Assembly: GCA_023213395.1 (NCBI GenBank)
Contig: CM041465.1
Span: forward strand, 223,331,741 to 223,395,740
Reading direction: 5' to 3'
Length of the DNA stretch: 64,000 nucleotides
Origin: Cycas panzhihuaensis
Taxonomy: Eukaryota > Cycadophyta
The notes under the pieces were generated by a model. That model saw only the letters and a list, made by a program, of their open reading frames with translations. It did not search any database and was not told the origin of the DNA. The position numbers and the translations under genes were made by a program. Each line of letters begins with the position of its first letter. The first letter of the stretch is position 1. Shown in pieces: positions 45,862-58,250 of the stretch.

Positions 45862-45874
45862 AGCTCTGATACCA
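45862..45874 (-). other. chromovirus primer-binding site (tRNA-Met)
   Basis: TGGTATCAGAGCT on the minus strand, two bases inside the 5' LTR end. This is the standard initiator tRNA-Met site of plant chromoviruses. A run of 15 G at 45794-45808 lies in the leader just beyond. Confidence 0.85.
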
Positions 45875-45876
45875 CT

Positions 45877-46427
45877 TGAAGTGATCTAGTTTGATCTTTA
45901 TAACAATTTTCCTTAAATTACATATAAGAATCCTCTAAAAAGGATAAGAACCAAATACTATGCAACAAAAAATTGACAAAGAAAAGAAATTCTAAAATTT
46001 ATAGAAAGAACTAATAATTTTTATTATCAAATAATACCAAAATAGGTAAAATTACATTAAAATACCAAATTTTCTTATAGAAGTGAGCTTCCCTATTTGA
46101 GGCGAGGAACCCTCCAAATTGTAGCCCCTAAATAGGTGAGCTAATTGTAGCTCTAGAACTAAAAATATTCAACCAAAAGAATCTCCGAATATGGTTTGGG
46201 ATGAGGCCCAAACTCCCTATATATAATGATCAAAACCCCAGAAATAGAGGTTGGCCAAATAAGAGGATAATCTCCATAGAATTATGCCCTAAAGAAGTCA
46301 ACTAGAATGATGAAAGATTCCTTCTAAAATTCTTAGATGAGGATGACCTCACAGTTATCATTATTCTTGACTATGAAGTCAACCTCATAACAAGCATTAT
46401 TCCTAACTATTCCTTAGGAATACAGTA
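45877..46427 (-). repeat. chromovirus 5' LTR
   Basis: Matches 40796-41347 over its length (TGAAGTGATCTAG start; GGAATACAGTA at the far end, where CA has become TA). Confidence 0.87.
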
Positions 46428-47949
46428 TTTTATCTTCTTCTTTTTCTTATTTTTTTTTAAAGGGAGGGTATCACTCCATATGATGGTTCAAATGATGGTC
46501 ATGGTGAACCAAGCATTACGAAACCTATTTTCTAGGTGATGCACCTCATTCAACCTTATACTTACCTAAGAGGATAGGTTGACTATGGTCACCACATGAC
46601 TTTCATCAAGGCATGATGGGTGGTGATGGTAAAAGGTTTTAAAAGGTATTATAGTGACTAACCTATCCATGGAGTATTTAGAACTCATTTAAAAAAGTGT
46701 GGGTAACAAATAGGTTGAGATCACATCCTCAAGAGATGAACCATAGGTATTTACAAGGATAGTCAATCAAAGTGTCTCTAATTATGAAGGGGAAAGCATT
46801 GAACAACTAGTTGTGGAGGAGTAACTAGGGTATGCCAAAGAGGCCTATGATGACACTGAGTATGGGGTGTATCAAAGGTGAAAGAGGTAAATTAAAAGTT
46901 GATTAAAGTATAACTAAGACTAGTTCTAAGTAAGCTTGAGTTGGAAGTGGATAATTTGAAAGCTCAAGATCAATTAATCATAATTTAAGGTTAATAACGA
47001 GATAAACAAGTTTTGACAATAGTTTGGTTGAGGGAAAAGTAAACTATTAAGTAATTAATTATTGCAAAGGATTTAACTATCTAAGAAGTAAGAAGAAAAT
47101 TATTTGTTAGCTGAGTGGACTAAAAATGAGAGTAGGAGCAATCATAAGAGTAATAAGAGGATGTATAACTATCTTGTTGGTAAGAAGGGTTGCTTGAATG
47201 GTGAGTAACATAAAATGAAGAAGTCGACTACTTGGACCTATAATCGAACACCACCTCACTGATCTAAGTTGCATAAGAGAAGATCTTAGAAAGTTCAAGA
47301 CCACAAAAATCCAATAAAAGGAAGAAAATATACTTATTTTTGTCATTTTGTGAATTTATAATTTGTTTGTATTTTTAGAAAAGGATGTGTATGTGTAGTT
47401 TATACTTGATTTTAGAGTAAAGAAACCCTAAAGGGAAAGTTAAGTGTGGTGAAGAGATGAGGGTAACATTCCCAAGATTAGGAGGGAAGAGCTAAGAAGG
47501 ATTAAATGTTCCATGCCTACATGTTCAGGGTTAGTTGAGTTGATTTGTCTAGTAGATAAGGCCACAAGATAAATCAAATAACATTAAACTTATAGGAGTG
47601 AAAATATGAATTATATTGGCTCCCCCTAAAGAAGAGGCCAAGGATGATTTAGGAGATAAGCCCAAGAAGATTCATATGAATTCTTATCAATGTTAGGAGT
47701 CCTTGATTGGCTAATATTCATATGATGCTTCTTGAAAGGAAACTCATTACTTACTAAATAGATTGATGGGAACCATTGAACAAGTCTCAAATCTCCTAAG
47801 TATGATATATTCTCCCTTGGTTGTTTTTAGGTGTAGTAAGCTTTAAGGGGCCTGCCCCCTACTGAGGCCCTCCTTAGCCTATGAGTTTTACATGTGCTTA
47901 TTGTTCTAGGTACTTTCTCCTATGCTTGAGTTTATCATACTTAATTCAA
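46428..47949. other. unassigned, possibly 3' part of the third Tat element
   Basis: It lies where the antisense gene of the minus-strand Tat remnant would be. Plus-strand traces such as LELEVDNLKAQDQLI (about 46935-46980) would fit a decayed coiled-coil tail, but the similarity is too weak to call a gene. Confidence 0.35.
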
Positions 47950-50900
47950 CATCATTCCTAGTTTTCTCTCTAAGACTTGAAGTAACCCATGCCTTATGGA
48001 AGGGCATGAGGCTATTGTGCCCCTAAGCATTGGGTCTAGGGGAAAGGAAACTATAGTTTAAGCTCATTTGTAGAGCTTGTGTAGTTTACCATCACTTTAG
48101 AGTAATGCCTGACTAGGCTATGCAGACTATTTCCTTAAATACTAAAAATTGGCAGTCTTTTGAATTCAAGACCCTTAAGAGTGGCTAGGCAATATGCCCT
48201 ATTATCTAAGTCTTCGATCACAAGGTATGGGTTGACCTATTTGAGAGTAAATTTCTTTTGTTTTCAATGGAGATATTCTAATTTCAACACTTTCTCACCC
48301 ACTCAAAACTTTCGAGGCCATAGATGTTTGTTATGGGCTAGTTGAGCCTTGTCTTCGAAAGCCAAGTTTCTTTGATAGGCTTCAAGATGAGTTTCATCTA
48401 TTTTTTATAACTGTAATAGCCTAGCTTATCTTATTCATTCTTCACTAGTGAAATTCTTAAGTGAGACTATGAGGGAGTGGACCTTTACCTCTAAGTGAAG
48501 TACAACTTCTATGCCATAGTGTAAGGAGAAAAGTGTCATCCTCGTAGCATTCCTTATTGAGGTATAGTATACCCAAAAATCCAGAAAGAGTTGGGTGTAT
48601 CAATTATGCTGAGAGGAGGCCACCATTTTGGCCAAGATCTTGGCCAAAGTTTTGTTAAATGCTTCAATTTATCCATTAGCTTATGGGTAATAAGGGGACG
48701 ATTTCCAATGTATTATGTGAAACTTGTTGCATAGCTCATCAACATGGGCATTATAGAATGAAATCCCATTAGCAGTAATGATGATATTAAGGATCCCAAA
48801 TCTACAAATAATATGTTTGAAGATGAATGTGGTGACCACCTTCCCAATTTTTATGCTTAATGGGATAACTTTTGTCTATCTAGTGAAGTATTATGTGGCA
48901 ATTAGAATGAATTTATAACTGCTAGATGATAGAGGGTGTATTTGTCTAATGAGGTTAAGGCCCCATTAGGAGAATGACCATGGTGAGAGGACAACTCTCA
49001 AGGGAGTGGCTAGTTGATAAAGGAGAGAGGAGTATGCTTGGCACTTCTCACACTTTTAAATATAAGTATGTGCATCCTTGAACAAGATGGGCCAATAATA
49101 ATCCATGTGAAGGATGCATTTAGCAGTGGATTGACCATCAAAGTGGTCATTACAAATGCCATCGTGACACTTAGTTAGGGCATATTGTGCTTCGAAAGGG
49201 ATGAGTCATCTTAATAAAACTTTGTCAAAGGAGTATTTGTAGAGGACCTCATCAAATAATAGATATTGATGTGTAACAACTCTAACTCTCTTCTACTTCT
49301 TAGAAGAGGCAAATGATGAGCAAGTCTGTTCTTTCAAGTAGGTCTAAATATCCTTATACCATTTATCCCTAACCTCATGTGGGAGAGTATCAACTTAAAA
49401 GATATGCTTGTCTGGGAGTGCATCATCAACCACATGTTGAACATCATTATGAAGATGTATCACAACTAATTGTTTAGCAACAACCATTCCTTTTTAGGAT
49501 TTATGGTTAAGCATTCATAAAGTAAACTCTTAAACGAGTAGGGCCTACTTACTCACTCACCCAATGAGGTTAATTTTGGTAATTAGGAGTCTAATTAGGT
49601 TTGATTTTGCTACCACATAGGTGGTGTTATCGAATAAATAATGGTATAGCTTCTTGGTTGCAAAGACAAATGTTAAACATTCTTTTTCAAATGGGCAATA
49701 ATTAGTTTTTGCAACAATCAAAGTACAACTAATAAAGTAGATGGCTCGCTTCCATCCAAATGCATCTTCCTAAGCAAGTATGATCCAAGGGGTTCTTTAG
49801 TTGAGGAGATGAGGAGAATGAAAGGCTTGTTAAAGAGAGATATAGCTAGGATAGGAGCAGAAGGTAGTGCTTGCTTAAGTTTGTCAAACACTTCTTGGAC
49901 AACCAGGGTCCACTCAATAGAGGCACCCTTTTTCAGGATGTTGGCAAGTGGTTTTGTATGAAGATTTAACAAGGAAACATCATAAGAAACTTAGTGTTCC
50001 AAGCAAAGACTTAATCTATTTCTAGTTATGTGGTGGGGGCATATTGATGATGGCTTTCACTTTGTTTAAATCTACCTTGATATCACCTCTCGATACAATA
50101 TTCCCAAGCATGTTGCCTAAGGTAATTGCAAAGATGCACTTGTTGGGATTAAGACATCATTGATATTTTTGACATCTTTCAAAGATAACTCTTAGATCTT
50201 GGATGTGATCTTGTTTATAGTGAGATAGCCCCATTATGTTGTGAAGGTAAACTGTAACAGTGGCACCAAGTAAGTTATAGAAAATAAAAACCATGTCTCA
50301 TTAGTAAGTAACCCCAACATTCTTAAGGCCAAATGGTATGACCTTATAAGCAAAGGTTCCTTATGGTGTGATGAATGTAATTTTAGTGCAATCCTTAGGG
50401 TAGATAACAATCTAATTATAACTTGAGAAACCATCCATGAGGGACATTACTTTGAAGTTATTTTTTTGATCCCAAATTTAGTCAAGGAAAGGTAGTGGAA
50501 AATTGTCCTTAGGGCATGAGTAGTCAACATTATGAAAATCAATGCAAATATGAATATAACCATTTTTCTTGGCAATATACACAATGTTTGATACCCATTA
50601 AGAGTAATCCCCTATTTCCATGAAGTCATTTTTTTGGAGCCTTTCGATCTCTTATGTAATTATTGTAGAGAGGTGTGGGTGGTAGGTCTCTATTTTTAGC
50701 ACCTGGGCTTATCCTTAGGAATGGTAGTAATATTGTAGAATATAACATCAAGATGTAAGCCCTTCATATCACTGTAATGCCATAAAAAATTAAAGAGAAC
50801 TCTTTGGAGAGTTCTTGTAATTGTTTGACCTTAAAAGAAGGGCAATTCACTCCTACTTTGATTATACTTGGCATCTCATCCATCTTGAGGTCAATGCCAA

Positions 50901-52560
50901 TAGTTTCTCCCACCAATATAGTGTTACATTCCTAAAAGTGGGAAGAAGAAGGATCTAGTGTAAGAGAGGAGATGTATGGTTCATGATTTGAACTCACCAA
51001 GGGAAAGTCAAGCTTAATATACTTAGAAAAACCAAGCTTATGATGGTTAGGTAGGAGATTTAGAGAGGTTCTTACTAAGTGTTTGAAGATTGTCTTATCA
51101 TTCTTGAAATAATTAAGGCTAAGAATGGATTTTGGAGTTAGGAGCTCTTGGAAAGAACAATCATGAGGGGAAGGATTGCATATGAGTAGATCTTGTGTTG
51201 AAGCATTGAGAGTGAAATGAGAAACCTCAATCATAGTAGTTTGATTAGGAGGAAAATCCACTTGACCATGGAAATCCCAATCAAGTTATGATATGAGATC
51301 AAATTAAGAGCCTTAGGTATCTTATGGAACTTGATTGAAGGAGAGATCAATGAGGGGAGGTGAACTTGCTTCTTTATTAGAAGTGAGATGCTCAATGGAC
51401 TTCCTTGAAAGGGACTCATCCTTTTAGGGACATGTAGTAATCATGTAAACACCCCTTGATTCAACTTAGGGCTCTAGAGGTGATTACTCCATAGCAAATT
51501 ATTGCCTAAAACCTAATGACGTAAAAGAGGAAGGTTCTCCTTCTTTAACAATCATGTTAACTAGAGGAACAAATTATTTAATAGGCTTTCTCCTATGCTT
51601 GATAACTTTGATATCACTATCATGGATGAACTTGAGTTCACCAAATAGTGAGGAATAAACTACTAACATTTGACTTATTAAGGATTAACCTAACAAAAGT
51701 TTAAACTCAAGGTCAAGGCTAAGGATAATAACCTTAGGCGTGATTGTCTTCCCTTCAAGACTAAGTGGGAGGGTAACCTAGCCAATTAGTATTTTTTTAT
51801 GTTTGTCATATACTTAGAAAATCTAATTGTTAGGCTTATAAGTAGACACCTCTAGGTCTTTAAGGATTTAGAGTGGCACGACATTGATATAAAATCTCTC
51901 ATCAATGATACATCTTTTAATGTTAATATCATCTTTGAGAATCTTGATGTAAAAGAGGATAGTTTTATTATGATTTCTTTTTCCCTCATTAATCAATGTG
52001 GATGAATCAAAGTGAAAAGTTTGTTTAAGGGGAAAATTAGACCTTGGCACTTTCAGAGTATCAAGAAAGAGTTGTCATTGATTAGGTTAGCTCTTAAGAA
52101 GCTCCATTATAAGAATTACTATAAGAATGGTCTTCTACTCTTTTACAAGAAAGAAAGTACCTTCCTTTATGGATTGAGGAATAGATCTAAAATGAATAGG
52201 TCTAACAGGTAACTAAGGAGAGGAGTTTGTATACTTATCCTTAAGTGGGGACTCCCCATCAAGGGCTTTAGAGGAGGAATAGACCTTGTTGGCCTTGACC
52301 ATATTGATTATCTTTGTGTGTCTCTTACTTTTAGGTGGTGGTTTATTCGATATATTGGTTTTCTTGTCTTCAGAGTATTCAAATGGGTTCCAAACATCTT
52401 AAAGTATAAATAGAATAGCATTAAAATCAATGATGGAAGTTTTATAACCTTCTTGAAGAGTAAAGGTGGTAGCTTGAGAAGGTGATGAGGAGTCTTCATG
52501 GGGTAGACCCTAAATTCTCCTAGATTGCCTAAGAGAGATATGGGAAGGATCTATGAAGGA
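47950..52560 (-). pseudogene. third Tat-type pol remnant, a different and older family
   Basis: Minus-strand pieces follow the inner pol order. Protease: RCIIDERFYINVVPL (about 51920), where DNGS has become DERF, and PLSLEGKTITPKVIILSLD. RT: GTFAYKVIPFGLKNVG and VYLHNIMGLSHY (YLHN in place of FMDD), then VKAIINMPPP. RNase H: LHTKPLANILKKGASIEW and PFILLISSTKEPLGSYL (first Asp also absent). Integrase: a zinc-binding region near 49150-49030 and a core to about 48700, ending in KVLKLEYLHWKQKKF-like sequence (about 48250). Divergence from the inner family is much larger than between inner and outer copies. Neither LTR was identified; the right edge near 52560 is approximate. Confidence 0.7.
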
Positions 52561-55275
52561 TGTGGAATGAAAGGTAAGTGAAGTGCTAAGATACAACTTG
52601 AATAGAGTAAAAGGATAGAAATGAAATGTACTAAGGTAGCTTGGCTAAGGTGAAGGTCAAAGTTTGGAATGAGCAACTAGGAAGTTTAGGCAACTCCCTA
52701 GTATGGTCATAAAAAATGATGTCAATTGAGGTAAGTCACCTTAGAAACCTCACAAAGGCAACCAAAGTAACAAGTCTTAATGGATCCTTGACTACCTTCC
52801 AAATAGAAGAGAGATGTCTTTTTATATGTGTTGGAGAAGGAAACTTAATTAACTATTAATTATGCACTAACTAATTAATGATCAAAGTAAAAAGAGATAA
52901 AAGCAGCTCAAACAAACAAGAAAACCCTAACTAATTTCCCCTTAAGGAGATAAACAAATAAGTAACAACTTTCGATAAGTAGGAAGATCAATGAGGTCCT
53001 TACCCTAGAAGAAGATGTCATAGGCTCTCTATCAACTAATCCCCAAGCCTTCCTAAAGGAGTGATCCAACCTAGACCTCTATCCAATATGAAGGAGAGAA
53101 CTATACCACATTAGCTATACATTAGGAGGACTAACAAGTCAGAAGACTGAAAAGATCTTAGGCCTTGGTTTAACAACCCTATCATAGGTCAAATGTTGGG
53201 GACTCTTGTTGGATATGTGACAACAATTATAAGGAGGCTTAAATTTTAGGCCTTTTTTAGTGTGTTTTTTCCTACCAACCTTTCCTCAGGGGGATCTAAG
53301 GGGGGAAAGCAACCCCTTGGTGGGGCACCGTAACCCCTTTACAAGTGGGGGTTCAAAGGTGGTATCCCCTGAAGTGAAAAGCTAGGGTTCAAAACTTATT
53401 GAATTATAAAGGGAATCTAGGCCATTCATAAAAAATACCTAGATCCGATGGGTATGATTGATGTATATTCTATTATAACTCATTTTTAAGGTAATTGTAT
53501 TGCATTATATTGCAAGTGGGTGGTTGTTGGTTGTTGTTGCTGTGAGAATTTTGTGGCGACTACATGTACAAATCTTTCATTCTTGACTAATAAAGATCGA
53601 TACATTTCTTGTGTGGATGTTTCCCTAGCACTCTGTTAGGGTTTTACCACATTAAATTCTATGTACTCGGTAATGTGTATGCTTTCTTGTGTATGTTGAA
53701 TGATCTCTGGTTTTATATACTTATATTTATTATAGTTATAAATCCTTGTTATTGTTGCAAAATAGATAGATCTTAGTGGTTGGTTTTGGTTATTTAGAAC
53801 CAGATTTTCATAAAAACTCCTTCACCCATTGATTATGCACCCATGAAGTTGGATAGTTTTGGGATGCTTGCATGTAATTTTGATGAGTCTTACATACTTA
53901 GAGGTGAAGAGGAAGAGATGATCCACTCTCAACCAAAAGTGTGGAGGGAGACTATCACCTTTGGAGTTCAGAACATGGAAAGAAATAATCTCAAAGGAGG
54001 AGAAGTTTGTATGTTAGGGATATCAAGTCTTGGTTAATCAACATTCCTTTCAGAATGAGAAGTATTTGTTCTCATGAAGGGATGAGCTTGTATGCTAGCA
54101 ATGTCAAATCCTAGATGATCAAGAACCTCCTTACCAAGAGAGTAGAATACAAGGAATAAATAATAATAAAGACCTATTTGCACATCTAGATTGAATGAAA
54201 TTAAAAAGGACCAAAACTGTGCACAAATCTAGTAATCAAAGTAGAAGCACTAGTCTTAATGTAAGTAGATACATATACAAAGTATAAATCCTTTTCTTCT
54301 TCTTTCCTTTTTTTTTTTAATGAATTGCCTAAGATATAATCAACCTTAACATACCATAGAATGTGATCTAAGTTCTTGTGTTACTCTTATATTTATCCTT
54401 AATGCTTATTCTTTTATTTTGAAAATAAAAATGAAGAAGAAAGATAAGTATTCAACACACCATCAAGAGAGGAAAGGACACGATATGCTCAAGGTTGCTC
54501 TTAATTCATTCTCCCATTTTCCTTTTGTGTTGTAATTAAAGTAAAGTAATAAGACCACATAAATAGAAGGAAAAATTTTAGAAAGGAATGAAGGATATGA
54601 AAAGTAAATGAAATGGAAAGTAGGTGTATCTTTCATCATTTTGAAGAACTTTTCCTATAGCCCTTTGATGATCTCAAGTGTGATTTGCTTTAATAAAGAA
54701 GTTCCTTCACTTGTAATTATAGTAATGATAACAAATTAGAATTGAATCAATAAGCATAAAAAACTTAGAACTCTATGAGGTGAGGCTATAGATTTCCTAT
54801 AAAATCCCTCCCACGAAGCCACTCACCTCCTTAGAGAGAGGTCATTAGCATTAAGGCTATGTGCAAACTTTTCCTCTAGTGATAAGTAGCAGATCATAGT
54901 AAAGGAAGTCTAAACTCAAAGATAACAAAAAAATTTAATCAAAGAAATACATAAATTCTTTAGTAAAAGGCATTCATATCTAGGTTCTTTTAATACATAA
55001 AAAGAATTGAGATAAAAACTATAAGTACAAGTGTATATTGAAACAAAACTATCAAACTTGAATGGGAGAAGGAGAAGGCTCTTTAGATTTATGCTCCAAT
55101 GACTCTTAAATGCTATAAGGGTAGCTCTAGTTATACAAGTATGAGAGAAAAGGTCTTGGAGGTGAATGAGAAACCAAGAAATAAGATATGACTAAAGAGA
55201 GAAGGAGAAGATGGAAGAGAATGAAGCAAAAGGAAGAAGGAAAGATAAGAAACGAGGTGTACATCCTTTGATCTT
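52561..55275. other. unassigned DNA with a short direct repeat
   Basis: No coding sequence accepted. A 64-codon open frame at 53843-54037 has no recognisable motif. A LTR-like T-rich segment with TAGGGTTTTACCACATT lies near 53636, but no partner or primer site was found. Confidence 0.45.
53996..54131. repeat. diverged direct repeat, spacing about 82 bp
   Basis: GTTTGTATGTTAGGGATATC with AATCAACATTCCTT at 54005-54050 and GCTTGTATGCTAGCAATGTC with GATCAAGAACCTCCTT at 54086-54131 are two copies of one unit. Confidence 0.55.
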
Positions 55276-55709
55276 TGTTAGGATTATTAATGTAACTTTT
55301 TGTTATGTCTTATTTAGTCACATGTGTAAATGATTATTTAAGTGATTCCAATGGTTCATGTTTAAAAATTAATTTTATATTATATGAAAGGTCATTGAAA
55401 TGCATAACCGCACATTTCAATGAACCTCTCTTGTTATTTATATCTTCTCCTAGATTCAAGGAGGTGGTTTCAAGAATCTAGGAGGCTATCTAGAAGCCGA
55501 TTTCAAGGATGGTTTCATGTATTTAGTGGGTATCTTTAAGGTCTATGTATTAGTCTATTTGATTAATAATTTTTAGCTTTAGGAGGTGGTTTTTCTTCCC
55601 TAGAAGGGGTTTTCCACTTATCAAACAATGTGTACCTGTGCAATGTATCTTTCCTGTGCTTGTACTGTTCCTGTGATCCTGTGACATTGTACATGTGCCT
55701 ATTCTAATA
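55276..55709 (+). repeat. copia B 5' LTR
   Basis: Starts TGTTAGGATTATTAATG, a usual copia opening, and ends right before the primer site. The terminal CA reads TA. No second LTR in the window, so the left border rests on the TGTTAGG motif only. Confidence 0.6.
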
Positions 55710-55721
55710 TGGTATCAGAGC
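55710..55721 (+). other. copia B primer-binding site (tRNA-Met)
   Basis: TGGTATCAGAGC, complementary to the 3' end of initiator tRNA-Met, as in most plant copia elements. Confidence 0.88.
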
Positions 55722-57656
55722 AGGGTTTTGAAATAGGTTTTTATAATTGGATTTTGATACAAGGCTGTAGCCTGTCGCCGTGTAAGCATTCGTACCACAC
55801 GCACCATCACCACTGCTCTAAAACAAAGAAATAGAAGAATAGAGTCACCCACCATTGCCATGGAAATAACGTCTGAAAAGGAGAAATAAAAGAATGGAGA
55901 AGATGTCCACCATTGTTAAAGGAACGACTTCTAAGATGTAATATGGAGAGTCAGAGAGACACTCATCACCATTCAGAAACAGAAAAACGTTCTGCATTTG
56001 CTCTCCACCATCAGATGCCAATCATTCTAAAAAAAAGAAATGCAGACTTAATACTGAAAGATGCCAATGATACCAGTCCCCACGACTCTCAGACTAAGAC
56101 TCCGCCAAATCATCCATGGCTCTGCCTAACACACTAAAGATAGAGAAACGAAGCTAAGAAATGAAGTTGAGGGGTTTAAACATCACCCTTATCGCTGCTT
56201 CTGCAAACCCGACACACAGAGCAGTAGGAGAGCCATGTGTCTGCACACTACGTATGGAGAATGTGGTCACATGCAAGAATTTGTAGGCATTTCTCCCCCT
56301 GTGGAATAAATCCAAGCGAACCATACACTACAAATCACTTAGCAATTTAATGCCCCTGCCAGACGTCCACCATCCTCTTAAATAGAGATGCCCATACGGA
56401 AGAGACTCCCTACGAGATGCCCAGATGGAGGAGAAACCTAGATGCATTAACATTCATAGCCAATGGAGATGCCTCGTAGAGACAGAGAAGATGCCCAGAT
56501 GGAAGAGACACACCTCATGATGAAATGCAGTTGAGCCAACAAAGTCGTAAACTACTCCACCAAAGCATACATGGTTCACACACTAGAAACTCACGGCTCT
56601 CAGATGCAGATATTAATCGATCAATGAAGCTCCCACGACACTTTGAGAAGAAGTAAAGCAACATCGAGTGGGTTCCAACTCGAAGGGTAGATGAAAACCA
56701 AAGACTGCATCTGCTCACTCGCCACCCTAAATACAACAGGAGAGGGCTCAACAGTATTTGTGATGGCTTCCTAGTCTGACAAGGCCACACTTAATGAACA
56801 AACGAAGGAGAGACAGAGAGAACCTGTAGTCACCACCGAGTCCCTGCAACCCTAGCCACCGCGAGGAAATTGAAGTGAAATAGGTAGGGTTTTGATACCT
56901 TACCCCCCCCAGACCTCAATCAACTTTTAATTTTATTTTTCTTTAACAAAACTGATAAAACTATCGGGTATGTGTTATGAATTTAGTTTATATATAGTTA
57001 CATTTATATATATACATAAAAATATAATCTTATATATAAACTAAAATAAACCTTATGTTATATACAAACTAATGTTACCCTCCATATATATATTTAAACT
57101 AAAATAAACATTAGGATATATTTAAATTAGGAACCCCCCCTACACTTTATAATTACCCCTTTTACAAATTAAAACTTTCCTTTGTTAATCAATATTAAGT
57201 AAAACTTTAATATGTATTATCACTTAATCATATATACCTTAGGGTAATTAATATAAACCCTCTTTTATTACACTCTAAAATCAAATCAATCTCCCCATAC
57301 ATTTTATCAATGATCTATAAACCTGCCCCTTAACTTTAATGTTAAAATAAGTACCCCTCCACACTTAATTACTCAATCTTTCACAAGTAAGATATAAACA
57401 AAATCCCCTCCCTTTTAATTATTTAACATTAAAATAAATCCCCTCCCTATTATATATATATTTTTAACAGTGTATAGATTATTTTTTAACTTAGACAAAA
57501 TACATCTTTATGTATTAGTCTAATACCTTAGCTTCTTAACATATAATCTATCTTCTTTCTTTATAACGTTTTTTGGTTAAAACTTCTACCCACATTTTAT
57601 TAGTTTATATCTTATATATAAGTTATTTATAACCTTTAACAATCTTTTAAAAATTA

Positions 57657-57722
57657 TACATACATACATACATACATACATACATACATACATACATACA
57701 TACATACATACATACATACATA
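57657..57722. repeat. tetranucleotide microsatellite (ACAT)n
   Basis: About 16 uninterrupted ACAT units in the copia B leader. Confidence 0.95.
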
Positions 57723-57949
57723 GAAAGCCTAATTAACTTAGGCTAAATTCAATATCTTCTAAGTCTCCTCATTCATTATAACACAATATTATTAAACTCT
57801 TTTTTAGATAAAAACTTTGTATAAATTTTATTAAATAAATTACCTTTATATTTTAATCAATAAAATTTCCTTTAATTTAATTTGCTAAATAATCAATAAC
57901 TATAATCTTCTCGGAACCTAAATTTTTTAGGTAAACACTTACTTTTAAA

Positions 57950-58116
57950 GGGGACTGTTTATTTTTTAGGTTAAGGGGGATTATCTTTTTTTTAAGGAGG
58001 GATTATCTTTTTTTAAAGGGACTGCTTATTTTTTAGAGGGGGACTATTTTCTAAGTAAAAGAGGAACTATTTCTTTAAAAAGTGACTATTTTTCAAAAAG
58101 GGAATTATTTATTTGG
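57950..58116 (+). repeat. degenerate tandem array, about 8 units of 17-25 bp
   Basis: Units follow the pattern GGGGACTATTTATTTTTTA with variable length: GGGGACTGTTTATTTTTTAG, GGGGGATTATCTTTTTTTT, GGGACTGCTTATTTTTTAG, GGGGACTATTTTCTAAG and others. It ends about 135 bp before the gag ATG. Confidence 0.7.
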
Positions 58117-58250
58117 AAATATATGATTTTTTTTTATTAGTATGATTTTCATTATGCCTTGTTAATTTAATGTTTAGTAACTTTGATAAGTGATTATTTT
58201 TACCCACCTTCATATTCTTCAATCTTCAATCAAACTTTATAAGTCTAAAT

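Larger units (their letters stand above)
40796..46427 (-). mobile_element. chromovirus (Ty3/gypsy), complete but degenerate
   Basis: Direct LTRs of 552 and 551 bp (40796-41347 and 45877-46427) flank 4.5 kb of minus-strand sequence with a tRNA-Met primer site, gag, protease, RT, RNase H, integrase and a chromodomain. Flanks TTTTG (40791-40795) and TTTTA (46428-46432) look like a 5-bp target duplication with one change. LTRs differ at many positions, roughly 87-90% identical by eye, so it is older than the inner Tat insertion. Dozens of stops. Confidence 0.88.
55722..58250 (+). other. unusually long copia B leader with repeats
   Basis: About 2.5 kb separates primer site and gag start, far more than the usual 50-200 bp. 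The first 1.2 kb is moderately GC-rich with a recurring AGATGCCCAGATGGA-type motif (56386, 56418, 56488); after 56900 it becomes very AT-rich, with an ACAT repeat and an array of G-rich/T-rich units. It is either a true long leader or an unseen insertion. Confidence 0.5.

Noticed and set aside
53843-54037. 64-codon plus-strand frame starting MKLDSFGMLACNFDES
   Set aside because: No domain recognised, and its 3' end overlaps one unit of a short direct repeat; too little support for a gene.
57657-57722. Regular ACAT array considered as a CRISPR-like or satellite array
   Set aside because: A simple tetranucleotide microsatellite without spacers, in a plant retroelement leader.
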